64,000 nt of DNA from JAXMAR01 sp046350295. Lineage in GTDB: Bacteria > Planctomycetota > Planctomycetia > Gemmatales > Gemmataceae. Both the position numbers and the translations under genes were made by a program. Where the stretch lies: the NCBI GenBank assembly GCA_046350295.1, contig JAXMAR010000027.1, positions 38,411 to 102,410 of the forward strand. Reading direction: 5' to 3'. Shown one piece after another: positions 8,961-17,985 of this stretch; the first letter of the stretch is position 1; the number at the start of each line of letters is the position of its first letter. The notes under the pieces were generated by a model that saw nothing but the letters and a program-made list of their open reading frames with translations, was not told where the DNA came from and made no database searches.

Positions 8961-9446
8961 CTAGCCCACCGATTGCCAAACGCCGCCTTCTTCCTCGTGG
9001 GGCGCCCGGGCGCGGCGGAGCAGGGCGCCGAGCCGCTTCAGGTCCGCGGCGGACAGGTGGCCGAGCTGCCGCCGATGGCAGGCGCGGAGCGGCTGGGCCA
9101 TGTCCGCGACGAGCGTTCGGCCGGCGGAGGTGATGCCGACATGAACGACGCGGCGGTTGTCCGCGAGGCGTTCGCGGCAAACCAGGCCCAGCTGTTCGAG
9201 GCGATCGATCATGCGGGTGATGTCCGGGGCGCGGGAGATCAGGCGGCGGCCCAAATCGAGCGTCGCCAGCTTGGCGGGGTGGGCCGCTCGCAACAGGCGC
9301 AGGACGTTGTACTGCTGGGCCGTGAGCCCGTAGCGGTCAAACAGGTCCTCCTCGATTTGCCGGAGGCGATCGTAGGTGCGCCACAAGCTGAGGAAGACTT
9401 CCTGCTCGAGGGAATCGAAGCGCGGCGCCGCGACGGAGCTTTTCAT
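8961..9446 (-). CDS. MarR-family transcriptional regulator
   Basis: 161 residues from the ATG complement at 9444-9446 (MKSSVAAPRFDSLEQEVFLSLW). The winged-helix core is clear: YGLTAQQYNVLRLLRAAHP, LGRRLISRAPDITRMIDRLEQLGLV, then the wing RERLADNRRVVHVGITSAG. MarR proteins bind palindromes as dimers and often repress their own operon, releasing on binding a small phenolic or other ligand. Several palindromes lie just upstream of this start (9448-9490), consistent with autoregulation of this gene and the downstream flavoenzyme gene. An upstream in-frame ATG would put the operator inside the coding region and is less likely. Confidence 0.9.
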   Translation of the reverse strand: MKSSVAAPRFDSLEQEVFLSLWRTYDRLRQIEEDLFDRYGLTAQQYNVLRLLRAAHPAKLATLDLGRRLISRAPDITRMIDRLEQLGLVCRERLADNRRVVHVGITSAGRTLVADMAQPLRACHRRQLGHLSAADLKRLGALLRRARAPHEEEGGVWQSVG

Positions 9447-9447
9447 G

Positions 9448-9490
9448 CAGGCATTATGCCTGTCTGGACGATAATTGTCCAGACAATTAT
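9448..9490 (-). promoter_or_regulatory. Overlapping palindromes, probable MarR operator
   Basis: Three palindromes are packed directly upstream of the MarR start codon: CAGGCATTATGCCTG at 9448-9462 (symmetric except the centre), TGTCTGGAC at 9461-9469 with GTCCAGACA at 9477-9485, and ATAATTGTCC/AGACAATTAT at 9471-9490 (symmetric except the two central bases). MarR regulators typically bind such sites between -35 and the start codon. The match to this regulator is an inference from position. Confidence 0.65.
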
Positions 9491-9573
9491 TTGGGCAGGT
9501 TCGTTGCGTTTCAGCATGCATGGGTGCGTGGAATGGATGAAACGTAAACCACCGGGCCGGCAGCCGCTCTGAT

Positions 9574-10828
9574 CTACTTCACGCGCGGCCCGAGCACGAA
9601 CGCCTCGCGCATCGCCTCGGCCTGCTCCGCGGTCATCTCCCCCTTCTGGAGCCAGACGCGGTAGCGCACGTGCAGCGGATGCTCTTTCGTCAGGTCGTAG
9701 GCGAAGTAGCAGCCGAAGCGGCCGTAGTCGCGCTCGCTGTAGCGTTTCTCGCCGGGGTTGTCGGGATGGTCGATGTAGAGGACGGAGTAGCGCTGGCCGT
9801 CGATGACGAAGCTCATCACGTTCCACGGCAGGTTGACGGGCCCGCCCTTCTTGGCGTCCCAATTTCGCGTCTCGCCCAGTTTGCCCTTGCCGTCGGGCCG
9901 GAGGTAATAGGTCTGCTTCGCGTTTTCCGGCATGGAGACATCATTGGCGGCGCGGAACTGGAAGCCGGCGTGCTGCGGATCGCCGTCGAGGGTGGACCTT
10001 GCCGCCGGTTGTCGTGAGCGTGATGTCGGCGTCGATGAGCGTGCCGCCGGGGACGTTGTAGACGGTGAGCTTGCGCGCCTCCTCGGCGAAGATCTCCTTC
10101 TTTACGCCGTGCCAGGCGACGCAAACCGTGTGCGAGGCGAAGACGGGCCCGGCCTCCTCGGTCATGAACGCCTCGTGCGAGAGGTGGGCGTCCCCCGTGC
10201 AGTGCCAGGTGTCGGCCGCTTTCTTGTCGCCGTAGGTCACCTTGTTGAAGCCGAACATGAGGCCGCGGTGGTGTGGGTAGAGGAGTTTCTTGGGATCGGT
10301 GTGGGGATCGGTCTGGCCGCCGTTGGTGACGAAGCGTTTGCCGTCCGGATCCCAGAGATGGTGGAACACTTTGTAAGTGCGGTTCCGTTTCTCCTTGGTC
10401 GAGTCGTCGAACGCCGCGTGCATGTAGCGCATCACGGGGCGCCTCGACGTGCCGTCTTTCAACTCGAGGTCGGCGTAGTCGTCCGACTTCTTCACCCACG
10501 CGAAGTGCGGGCCGGCCTCCTCGCCCGTGGTCAGCTCGGCTTGCAACTTCCGCGTGGCGCCGGCCTTCAACTCCGGCAGGATGAAGACGAGGTCGCGGCC
10601 GCCGGTCTTGTCGTCAGGCGGCGTGAGCTGCCCAAGCGCGATCTTGGCGTCGCCGGCGAAGACGCGCGCTCCCTTGTAGTCGGCCAGCTTCTTCGTCGCT
10701 TTGAGCGAGATGCGGATCGGGACGTTCCTCTCGTCGAGCTTGCCGCCCGCTACCTCGAAGGTGATCTTCTCCTGAGCGGCGGCAAAGAGAGGGACGATCA
10801 GGACGAGCAGCGTGGAGAGGCGTTTCAT
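9574..10828 (-). CDS. Exported DUF6807 (PmoA-like) protein, frameshifted
   Basis: About 415 residues when repaired. The N-terminus is a signal peptide (MKRLSTLLVLIVPLFAAAQ). The body carries features of the planctomycete DUF6807/PmoA-like family: MRYMHAAFDDSTKEKRNRTYKVFHHL, then LLYPHHRGLMFGFNKVTY and DTWHCTGDAHLSHEAF. The frame is lost near 9995-9997: removing one C in GGTCCACC rejoins GGKV to TLDGDPQHAGFQFR, after which the second part reads to FVLGPRVK. The family is exported and thought to act on or bind glycans or related metabolites in planctomycetes; its chemistry is not established. The single-base break within a conserved gene is probably a sequence error. Confidence 0.8.
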
Positions 10829-10985
10829 TGGGGTCTCGTGCAGGGGGTGGTGGCGAGTCGCGATGACGCTATCCTGCCCTTCCCGGCCGCCCTCGTCAAG
10901 TGTCGCGGCCCTATGCCCGAGCGACTTTATCCGCTACTTTGAACGAAGACCCACCGACAGGCGTCTTTCCAGCCAGGAGCGATTC

Positions 10986-12056
10986 ATGTTTTTTCGTCGC
11001 AGCGTCCTGCCGGGGCTCGCTTTGTTTTTGTTTGCGGGGGTTAGCTTCGCCGGGGACCACAAGACGCCGCCTGAACTGATGCCGGCGCCCGTCACCTTGC
11101 CGAAGGACGCGGCGGCCGAGTTCCTGAGCGCCCTCAAGAAGCAGACCGGCAATGCCGTCTTCGATCTGCGCTCGAGCAAGGACTTCCGCCTGCCCGAGTT
11201 GGGCGCCACCACCTTCTGGCCCGCTCTCGACGCCTTTTGCCGCAAGAACGGTTGCCGCGTCTCCATGCACCACAACCCGCAGGCCGCCACCCTGCTCGAC
11301 GGCTCGGAGAAGGAGATCCCCGTCGCCTATGACGGCATCTTCCGCGTCGCCCTCGATCGGGTCGCCCTGGTGCGCGACTTCGATCAGGCCGTGCACCGCT
11401 GCCAGGTCGCCGTGCAGGTCGGCTGGGAACCGCGTTTCCGGCCCTTTTTCATGGACGTCGGCAAGTGCGAAGCGGTCTACGCCGGCGGCAAGGAGAAGAT
11501 GACGGTCGACATGAGCGGGCAAGGGAAGCAGGAGTTGACGGGGGCGGGTGGCAGCGCCATCGTGTATCGCTTCCCGGCGCCTCCCAAGCGCAGCTTCGAC
11601 CACATCGAGACGCTCACGGGGACCATGACCGTCATCGGGCCGACGCGCATGCTCGCCTTCGCCTTCGACAAGCTGCGCCCGATCGCCAGGACGGAGGCGC
11701 CGCGCAAGGAGACGCAGGAGCAGGTGAGCGTGACGCTGAGGGAGGTGAAAACCCAGCTGGATCGCTGGACCGTCACCCTGGAGATCGAGAACGCGCCGGG
11801 CGTGCCGGAGTTCGAGAGCTATCAATCGTGGTGGGGGCACAACGAGGTCGCGTTGGTCCGCGGCAAGGAGCGCTGGGTCGCCACGCTGACGGAGGACGAC
11901 GGGAAGGCGCAGCGCGCCACGCTCGTCTACGATTTCGCCGACGCGCGCCGCGTCAAGGGGAGCAAGCTGGGCGACTGGACGCTGACCGTCACCACGCCGC
12001 ACCGCATCGTCGAGGTCCCGGTGCGTTTTCAGATCCGCGACATCGAACTACCGTAG
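10986..12056 (+). CDS. Exported hypothetical protein
   Basis: 356 residues. The ATG at 10986 has CCAGGAGCG just upstream and begins a signal peptide (FFRRSVLPGLALFLFAGVSFAG). The mature part starts with TPPELMPAPVTLPKDAAAEFLSALKKQTGNAVFDLR, followed by a region with two Cys (AFCRKNGCRV), then beta-rich sequence with GGSAIVYRFPAPPKR and WTVTLEIENAPGVPEFESYQSW. The start resembles secretin/TonB short N-terminal domains (FLSALKKQTGN...), but I recognise no named family. It is divergent from the DUF6807 gene. Confidence 0.7.
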   Translation: MFFRRSVLPGLALFLFAGVSFAGDHKTPPELMPAPVTLPKDAAAEFLSALKKQTGNAVFDLRSSKDFRLPELGATTFWPALDAFCRKNGCRVSMHHNPQAATLLDGSEKEIPVAYDGIFRVALDRVALVRDFDQAVHRCQVAVQVGWEPRFRPFFMDVGKCEAVYAGGKEKMTVDMSGQGKQELTGAGGSAIVYRFPAPPKRSFDHIETLTGTMTVIGPTRMLAFAFDKLRPIARTEAPRKETQEQVSVTLREVKTQLDRWTVTLEIENAPGVPEFESYQSWWGHNEVALVRGKERWVATLTEDDGKAQRATLVYDFADARRVKGSKLGDWTLTVTTPHRIVEVPVRFQIRDIELP

Positions 12057-12058
12057 CT

Positions 12059-12134
12059 CACCGCGGAGAACGCGGAGAGAACCAAGCCAGTTTGTCTGTG
12101 TTGGACGCCGCGTTCTCTCTGTCCTCCGCGGTGG
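12059..12134. repeat. Inverted repeat of the CGCGGAGAA type
   Basis: Left arm CACCGCGGAGAACGCGGAGAG (from 12059) and right arm, read in reverse complement, GCCACCGCGGAGGACAGAGAGAACGCGG (to 12134). Both arms contain ~10-bp-periodic CGCGGAGA words. Intergenic, right after the stop of the preceding gene, with a 35-nt loop; it could form a long hairpin in RNA. A related element is at 26166-26280. Confidence 0.7.
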
Positions 12135-12266
12135 CCACGGGCGTCTTCCCAATCTTCCCAATCTGCCGCCTGTGCGGATTGTTCCGTCTTTGCGTTCACT
12201 TCGCCCCGTCTCGCTGCCGACATTAAGTTGCAGATAATGCGCTTCCTGCATGAAAGGAGATCAGGG

Positions 12267-14108
12267 ATGGCGAAGACGTTGCGCGCCGCGCTCTTCATTG
12301 CCGCTCTCGCCTGCTGGGCCGGACAGGCTCAGGCCAACCCCAAGGTGATTGCCGTTCTCAAATACACGCCGCGCCAGCCGGGCGTGCAGGTCAGCTCCCC
12401 GAGCGAAGCCGAAATCGCCAAGTGCGACCTCCAGGTGATCAAGGTCGGCAAGGGCGCCGGCTACGAGCTCAAGGACCCGACCGGCAAGCTGCTGCGCCGT
12501 TTCCTCGATACCGACGGCGACGGCAAGCTCGACGTCTGGTCCTACTACAAGGAAGGCGTCGAGGTCTATCGCGAGATCGACGTCAACAAGAACGAGATCC
12601 CCGATCACTACCGCTGGCTCGGCACGGGGGGCATGAAGTGGGGCCTCGACCTCAACGAAGACGGCAAGATCGACACCTGGCGCATGATCTCCGCCGAGGA
12701 GGCCGCCCAGGAAGCGTTCCTCGCCCTCGCCGCCAACGACTATGGCCGCTTCAAGGCGCTGCTGATCACCGAGGCGGAGATGCGGGCGCTCAAGCTGGCG
12801 CCCAAGGAGATGGCGCGGCTGACGAGCGCCCAGAAGACTGCTCAAGCCAAATTCGAGAAGCAGGCGGCGGCGCTGGCCGGCGCGGAGTTCGAGCGTGTCG
12901 AGAGCGTCACCGCTCCGAGCTGCTTCCCCGCCGACGAAGTCTCCGAGCAGGACGTGATCAAGTTCCCGTCCCGGCAGGTCTTGTACAAGGTAAAGGACAA
13001 GCACGACCTGCTCGAGACCGGTGAGCTGATTCAGGTTGGCTACGCCTGGCGATTGACAGACGCGCCTGGGCAGGCCGCCAGCGATGCGCCGGCGGCGACC
13101 GATCCCAACCTCCAGAAGCTCTACAACGACCTCGCCAAGCTCGACGCGGCCGCGCCGCCGGCGCCGCCCACCGTCGAGAAGAACGCGGCGGTGGCCAAGT
13201 ACAACCTCGATCGCGCCGAGATCCTGGCGAAGCTGGCCCCGATCGAGCCCAAGGCGGTCCAAAAGGAGATCTGGACCAAGCAAATCTTTGACAACCTGGG
13301 CACGGCACACCAGGCCGGCTCCGACGCGGCCATGCCGAAGCTCGACGCTCTGTGCAAGGACCTCGCCTCGAAGGAGCCGGCCGGCGCCATGACGGCGTAC
13401 GCGACGTTCCGGTTGATTTCGTCCGGCTACCTGCGCGACCTCTCCGAGGACACGGCCAATCCGGGGAAAGTGCAGGACGCCTATTTCGCCAAGCTGAGCA
13501 AGTTTGTCGAGTCGTTCCCGAAGGCGGAAGACACTCCGGACGCTCTGCAGCAGCTCGCCATGGGAAGCGAATACAACGGCAAGGACGAGGAAGCCAAGCG
13601 CTGGTATCAGCAGCTTGTCACCAACTTCCCGAGCCATCGCACGGTGGAGCAGTGCAAGGGCGCCATTCGCCGGCTCGATCTCGTGGGCCGCGAAATGGAA
13701 TTGAAGGGACCGTTGTTGAAAGGCCCCGGCGCCTTCGACCTCAGCGCGACCAAGGGCAAAGTGGTCGTCGTCTACTACTGGGCGCAGCACGTCAAGATCT
13801 GCGATCGCGACTTCGCCTCGCTCAAGACTCTCGCGTCCGCCTATGGCGGCAAGGGCCTGGAGATCGTGACTGTCAACCTGGACGAGAGCAAGGACACGGA
13901 CCTCGCCAAGAAATTCGTTGGCGACCACCTTGTGACGGGACATCACGTCCACCAGGACGGCCCCGAGGCCGGGTTGAACGGTCCGCTCGCGACCTACTAC
14001 GGTATCAACAGCCTGCCGACCGTCGTCATCATCGGTCGCGACGGCCGGGTGCAGAATCGCACCATCCAGGTGAACGACCTGGAGGCGGCGCTGAAGAAGG
14101 CGTTGTAA
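12267..14108 (+). CDS. Exported thioredoxin-fold protein lacking the CxxC motif
   Basis: 613 residues from ATG 12267, with AAAGGAG 7 nt upstream. Signal peptide AKTLRAALFIAALACWAGQAQA. Residues ~70-145 contain three Asp-rich loops (LDTDGDGKLDVW; IDVNKNEIPDHY; LDLNEDGKIDTW) that look like EF-hand/thrombospondin type 3-like calcium sites. The middle is alpha-helical with a tetratricopeptide-like stretch. The C-terminal ~130 residues are TlpA/AhpC-like (GKVVVVYYWAQHVKICDRDFASLK, then YYGINSLPTVVIIGRDGRV) with the cis-Pro SLPT motif, but the usual WCxPC is replaced by WAQHVKIC, so the redox pair is gone. A binding or structural role is likelier than disulfide chemistry. Ends before a strong terminator. 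Confidence 0.85.
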   Translation: MAKTLRAALFIAALACWAGQAQANPKVIAVLKYTPRQPGVQVSSPSEAEIAKCDLQVIKVGKGAGYELKDPTGKLLRRFLDTDGDGKLDVWSYYKEGVEVYREIDVNKNEIPDHYRWLGTGGMKWGLDLNEDGKIDTWRMISAEEAAQEAFLALAANDYGRFKALLITEAEMRALKLAPKEMARLTSAQKTAQAKFEKQAAALAGAEFERVESVTAPSCFPADEVSEQDVIKFPSRQVLYKVKDKHDLLETGELIQVGYAWRLTDAPGQAASDAPAATDPNLQKLYNDLAKLDAAAPPAPPTVEKNAAVAKYNLDRAEILAKLAPIEPKAVQKEIWTKQIFDNLGTAHQAGSDAAMPKLDALCKDLASKEPAGAMTAYATFRLISSGYLRDLSEDTANPGKVQDAYFAKLSKFVESFPKAEDTPDALQQLAMGSEYNGKDEEAKRWYQQLVTNFPSHRTVEQCKGAIRRLDLVGREMELKGPLLKGPGAFDLSATKGKVVVVYYWAQHVKICDRDFASLKTLASAYGGKGLEIVTVNLDESKDTDLAKKFVGDHLVTGHHVHQDGPEAGLNGPLATYYGINSLPTVVIIGRDGRVQNRTIQVNDLEAALKKAL

Positions 14109-14150
14109 CAACCCTGGAGACGAGGAACCGATCCCCCGAGGTTCCGCGAG

Positions 14151-14182
14151 AAGCCCCCGTGCCTGCACGGGGGCTTCTTTGT
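14151..14182 (+). terminator. Rho-independent terminator
   Basis: 12-bp stem AAGCCCCCGTGC (14151-14162) / GCACGGGGGCTT (14165-14176), 2-nt loop, followed by CTTTGT. It is about 45 bp after the thioredoxin-fold gene. Because the stem starts with AA on the other side it may also stop the convergent haloperoxidase gene. Confidence 0.85.
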
Positions 14183-14235
14183 ATTTCCGGGAGCCGCATC
14201 CTTCGAGAGGGCCCGGATCTTGTCAAGCCGATTTC

Positions 14236-15534
14236 TTACCGCCGGACGCAGGTAGCGGCTGACCACGTAGTCGCCGATCGCGCGCCCCATCGCCAGCCCG
14301 TCGGCGTTGTCGAATTCCCAGTGGATGCCGCCGTAGATTCGGCTGCGGCCCGCTTCGGCCGCGGCGGCCGAGAAGGTTTTGAACGCACGCCGCACCCCGG
14401 GCATGGCGTCGCAGGGAGTCTCGAACGGCGTGGCGTCGCCGAGGGCGCGGGCGAGGACGGCGGCGCCGGCGCCGCTGAAGGTGCTGTGGCCGGAGGTATA
14501 GGCGGGGAATGGGGGCGTGGTGAGCAGCGGCTCCCAGGTTCGCTCCGGATCCGTATCCGGATTGTCGTCCTCATCGGCGCGCGGATCGCGGTGACGGGAC
14601 GCCAGAACTCATGGTGGAACTTGATCACCCAGCAGAGCAGGCCGGCGTCCGCCAGGCTCATGTTGAGCAGCGCGAAGAGACGGGCGTTCTCGACCATGCT
14701 CACGCCCCGGGCCCGCGATACCGTGTCGGCGATCGCGTTCCAGTGTCCGGGAGGCGTGGCGGTGCCGGCGTCGTCGGCCCAGAAGCGGGCGATCTCGGTT
14801 TGGTCGGGCGTGCGCGTCTTGCTGTCACGGGCGCCCAGCTCCTTCACCTCCCGGAAGGCGGCGGCGTAGACCGGGCTCGATAGCGGCGGCGGGCCTTTGG
14901 GGCGCGGCTGGCTGCCGGGCCGGATGGCGAACGGCGTCACCTCACCCCAGCCGGGGAAGAGCGCCGGCCGAAAATCGGGCAGCGTTGGTTCCCAGAAGCC
15001 CGGCCGCGCCTGGGGACATGCTTTCCGAGCATGGCGCCCCCGTCCTTGGCGGCCAGGGGAAAGCGGTCGGCGACGAAGCCGCCCGAGTGACAACCCATTG
15101 TCACGCGCTTCCAGATCCGGGACCCCCGCGAGCGATCCGTCGAGAGCCCTGTCGAGCGCCGCCTGCCGCCGCGGGTAGAGGGAAGCGAGGACGCGATGGC
15201 CCGCGCCGGCGGCGGCCGCTTCCATGGAAGCGCCCGGAGCGGGGCGAACGTCGATCATGTACGGTTCGTGCCCGCGGTCGATGGCGTTGACCGCCTCGTA
15301 GAAGGCGACGTGCAGGAGGGCCAGGTTGCGGGAGGCCAGCGGGGGCGGCGTGCGCTCGGCCCGGATTGCGTCCAGCGCGATGCGATTCCAGCGCAACACC
15401 ATGTCGGGCGGGCGGTCCGCAGGCGCCGCCCGGCTTTCTTCGATGACCGGAGGCCGCAGGCGAACGACGGGGGGCTTGTCCGCCTGGCCCAGGGTGGTGG
15501 CTGTCAACAGTGTCGCAATCGCCCAGCTTGACAT
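14236..15534 (-). CDS. Vanadium haloperoxidase / PAP2-superfamily protein, frameshifted
   Basis: Start at the ATG complement 15532-15534 (MSSWAIATLLTATTLGQA). The vanadate/phosphate-binding motifs are all readable across frames: KFHHEFWRPVTAIR, then TSGHSTFSGAGAAVLARALG and GGIHWEFDNADGLAMGRAIG. Up to DLEARDNGLSLGR the frame holds; it is lost at about 15080 and regained near 15010, and lost again near 14584. The exact end is uncertain, since the correct frame passes 14236 into the terminator. Exported relatives in planctomycetes are annotated as haloperoxidase-like and may be acid phosphatases. Three independent small indels with intact active-site motifs argue for sequence errors. Confidence 0.8.
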   Translation of the reverse strand: MSSWAIATLLTATTLGQADKPPVVRLRPPVIEESRAAPADRPPDMVLRWNRIALDAIRAERTPPPLASRNLALLHVAFYEAVNAIDRGHEPYMIDVRPAPGASMEAAAAGAGHRVLASLYPRRQAALDRALDGSLAGVPDLEARDNGLSLGRLRRRPLSPGRQGRGRHARKACPQARPGFWEPTLPDFRPALFPGWGEVTPFAIRPGSQPRPKGPPPLSSPVYAAAFREVKELGARDSKTRTPDQTEIARFWADDAGTATPPGHWNAIADTVSRARGVSMVENARLFALLNMSLADAGLLCWVIKFHHEFWRPVTAIRAPMRTTIRIRIRSEPGSRCSPRPHSPPIPPATAPSAAPAPPSSPAPSATPRRSRLPATPCPGCGVRSKPSRPPRPKRAAAESTAASTGNSTTPTGWRWGARSATTWSAATCVRR

Positions 15535-15700
15535 GCGGCGCCTCCGCGGTCCGAATGTTCCGAAGTCGCCTTCCGTACGCTTTCTATGGTAAAACAGGAA
15601 GCGGCCGGTTGCCACGGCGCGAGGGCGCCGCGGCGGTCCCGAGAGGGTCCGCGCAAGCCGACTTTGCCGGTTACGCGAAGTTTGCCGGGAGAAACGAGCG

Positions 15701-16042
15701 ATGGAGAGCTTCTTTGGTCAGTTCGTCGGGCAAATGGTGAGCCAGGCGCCGCAGATCCTCGTCTACCTTGGGGCCCTGATTTGCGCCATTGTGCTCTGGG
15801 GCCGCTCGCCTGCGCCGGCGGCCCTCACCCTGATCGGCGCCATCGTGCTGCTCATCGCAGCGATCCTTCATCCTTTCCTCAACAGTCTGTTCTTTCAGCG
15901 CGTCCTGGAAGGGGATTGGCCTCACGAACGCTATGGCAGCGTGAACGCGATCCTGGCCATCGTCTTTAGCGCGTTGCGCGCCATCGCTTTCGCCATGGTT
16001 GTGATCGCGGTCTTCATCGGCCGGGGCCGGCGGGCGCCGTAG
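15701..16042 (+). CDS. Small integral membrane protein
   Basis: 113 residues with three hydrophobic segments: ILVYLGALICAIVLWG, ALTLIGAIVLLIAAILHPFL and ILAIVFSALRAIAFAMVVIAVFIG. The N-terminus (MESFFGQFVGQMVSQAPQ) is amphipathic. No family is recognised. Similar small helical proteins are frequent in planctomycetes. It is separated by 34 bp from the convergent porin gene. Confidence 0.75.
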   Translation: MESFFGQFVGQMVSQAPQILVYLGALICAIVLWGRSPAPAALTLIGAIVLLIAAILHPFLNSLFFQRVLEGDWPHERYGSVNAILAIVFSALRAIAFAMVVIAVFIGRGRRAP

Positions 16043-16075
16043 GGTCGGCTCGCCCTGGAGTCGATCGTCCGGCGG

Positions 16076-17593
16076 TCAGAACTCGATCTGAAACCGCGCC
16101 CCGAATGTCTGCGCCAGTCCACTCACGCCCGCCGGAGGCGCGTCGCGCCACGTCAGGAGGTAGTCCCAGAGGAAGCGGCAACGCGGGTTGAGATACCAAT
16201 TGATTCCGAACGTCAGCGCCCGCATGTCGCCGCCGTTGACGCCCTGGCTGTTCAGGTCGAGCTGGGTATAGCGCAGGGCCAGTTCCCAGGCGCCGCTGCC
16301 CCAGAGGAGATCACGCTTGTCCGGGCCGCCGCGCACGAAGAAGAAGTTCTCGAACGGCCGGGCGGCGCCAAAGATCGCTTCCTTGCGAACGTAAGGCCGG
16401 TTCTCGCCGGTCATCATCCAGCTCGCCTGCACATAGAAGCCGCGAAACATCAGCGTTCCCGGAACCGGCTGCCCGTTGGGGGCGAGCGCATCGGGCACGA
16501 GCGCCGTCATGTACTCCGCCTGCACCAGCAGCGGCCCAAGGCCCGCGGCGAACTCAGCTCCCACGAGGTCCTCGGTGTCGGCCGTGATGACGCCGGTGTT
16601 GACGAAGTTCGGTGAGTTAACGCGTGTTTCGGGCCGGGACGCGAAGATAACGCGCGACTTGCCGTTGGGATCCGGCTTGCCCGCGGCGTCCAGAAGGGGC
16701 AAGGAGCGATGACTCCAGGCGACACCGAGGTGGACGGCGTAGCCGTTGTCTTTGTCGAACCAAGGAGCGCAGGTGAGGCGACTGGTCCAGGCCCAGCGGC
16801 CGTCGCCGAAATCGATAGCGGCGACGTCCGAGTTGCTGCCAAAAATGCCGGTAGCGTAGGTGACGTGCTCGTCCAGGAGCGTGCCGTAGATCATCGTGCC
16901 CATGTTGAAGAAGGGGACGAATGGGTCCTGGACGCCGCCGCGTTCGGTGAACGTGAGGTTGTTGTAGCTGGTAAGCGCGTCGAGGCCGAAGGGTTCGCGG
17001 AAATGCCCGATGCGCCAGGAGCCGATGAAGGGAAGGTCGGGCAGTTCGGCGAAGACGTCGAAGAAGTTCGGGGCGCCGGTCTCGAAGCCGACCTCCATGC
17101 GCCAGGTGACGACCTCGTACATGGCGCCATTCATGTGCATGCGGGCCCGGCGGAAACGGACGCCGTCTTCGAGCGGCCCGACGCCGCCGGGGGCGTCCAT
17201 CAGCGCGCTGTCGGCGTTCCACCAGCCCCAGTCGACGTGGATCAGGCCGCCCATGTGCAGACGGAACGCCTTGTCGACCGTCTCCATCTGCATGCCGTCC
17301 GCCCAGAAGACGCGGAAGTCGACCTGCTTGCCGACCTCATAGTCCTTGGCCACCGGTTTGCTTTTCTCCTTTTGCAGATCGACGAGGGTGTCGCGGACGA
17401 CGCGCTGGATGTCGTCGCGCCTCCAAAAGGCGTCGGGTAGGATGCCGAGGTCGGTCTTGGCGGGCGGCGCGTCGGTGGGGAGAGTGTCGGTGGGGGGGCC
17501 CAGAGACTGAGCGCAGACCGGGTCGGCGAGCGCCAGCAGGAGGAGAGGCGCCCAGTGGAAGAAGCGCGGGTGAAGCCGGGGCGAGGCGAGCAC
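16076..17593 (-). CDS. Phosphate-selective porin OprP/OprO family
   Basis: 505 residues from the GTG at 17591-17593. GCAAAGGAGAGAGCC precedes it at ideal distance and a signal peptide (FFHWAPLLLLALADPVCAQ) starts soon after. The mature protein has the porin features of this family: DFRVFWADGMQM, an HMGGLIHVDWGWW strand, GVRFRRARMHMNGAMYE, IGHFREPFGLDALTSYNN and a C-terminal aromatic residue (ARFQIEF), typical of outer-membrane beta-barrels. In Pseudomonas OprP/OprO these bind phosphate or polyphosphate; a Gemmata-type outer-membrane porin is the likely role here, with ligand unproven. Confidence 0.85.
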   Translation of the reverse strand: MLASPRLHPRFFHWAPLLLLALADPVCAQSLGPPTDTLPTDAPPAKTDLGILPDAFWRRDDIQRVVRDTLVDLQKEKSKPVAKDYEVGKQVDFRVFWADGMQMETVDKAFRLHMGGLIHVDWGWWNADSALMDAPGGVGPLEDGVRFRRARMHMNGAMYEVVTWRMEVGFETGAPNFFDVFAELPDLPFIGSWRIGHFREPFGLDALTSYNNLTFTERGGVQDPFVPFFNMGTMIYGTLLDEHVTYATGIFGSNSDVAAIDFGDGRWAWTSRLTCAPWFDKDNGYAVHLGVAWSHRSLPLLDAAGKPDPNGKSRVIFASRPETRVNSPNFVNTGVITADTEDLVGAEFAAGLGPLLVQAEYMTALVPDALAPNGQPVPGTLMFRGFYVQASWMMTGENRPYVRKEAIFGAARPFENFFFVRGGPDKRDLLWGSGAWELALRYTQLDLNSQGVNGGDMRALTFGINWYLNPRCRFLWDYLLTWRDAPPAGVSGLAQTFGARFQIEF

Positions 17594-17985
17594 GGCTCTC
17601 TCCTTTGCCCAGTCAGGGCGCCTTACCAGCCGGCGCCTGCGGAGGCGACCTTCGCGGGTGAACCGGGACCATACCGCCTGCCGGACGCATGTCAAGGCGG
17701 GCCGCTGGGCGGGTTCGGCGTGAGTGTGCGGGAATGACCCAGCCGGCAGTCGATTCTCGCGGGGAGCAGCGCCTGTTTTCCCCGTTTTTCCAGCTTTTTC
17801 AGCACTCACGGCTCCGTCGCTCCGGGGCGCGGGACTTGCGTTGAAAGAAAGCGCCCAGGAGTGCGCTCGGCTACGGTGTCTGACCCCTCGGTCCGTTCAG
17901 ATTCGCTGGCCTTGGGGTCAGGCGTTGCCGGAAGGGGTCCAAGACGCCTTTCGGAGCAAGGCGCCCAAGAGTGAGGAGACGCCCC
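17594..17985. other. 392-bp divergent intergenic region
   Basis: Lies between the porin gene (minus) and the Ig/cadherin-like protein (plus), so it should contain both promoters. I see no clear consensus box. There is an 8-bp inverted repeat CTGACCCC (17880-17887) / GGGGTCAG (17914-17921) and the word GCGCCCAGGAGTG near 17853, repeated as GCGCCCAAGAGTG near 17962. Confidence 0.4.

Noticed and set aside
12261..14168. 635-codon minus-strand open frame opposite the thioredoxin-fold gene
   Set aside because: Arg/Leu/Val-rich shadow caused by high GC at third codon positions; the plus-strand protein has a signal peptide, RBS and domain motifs.
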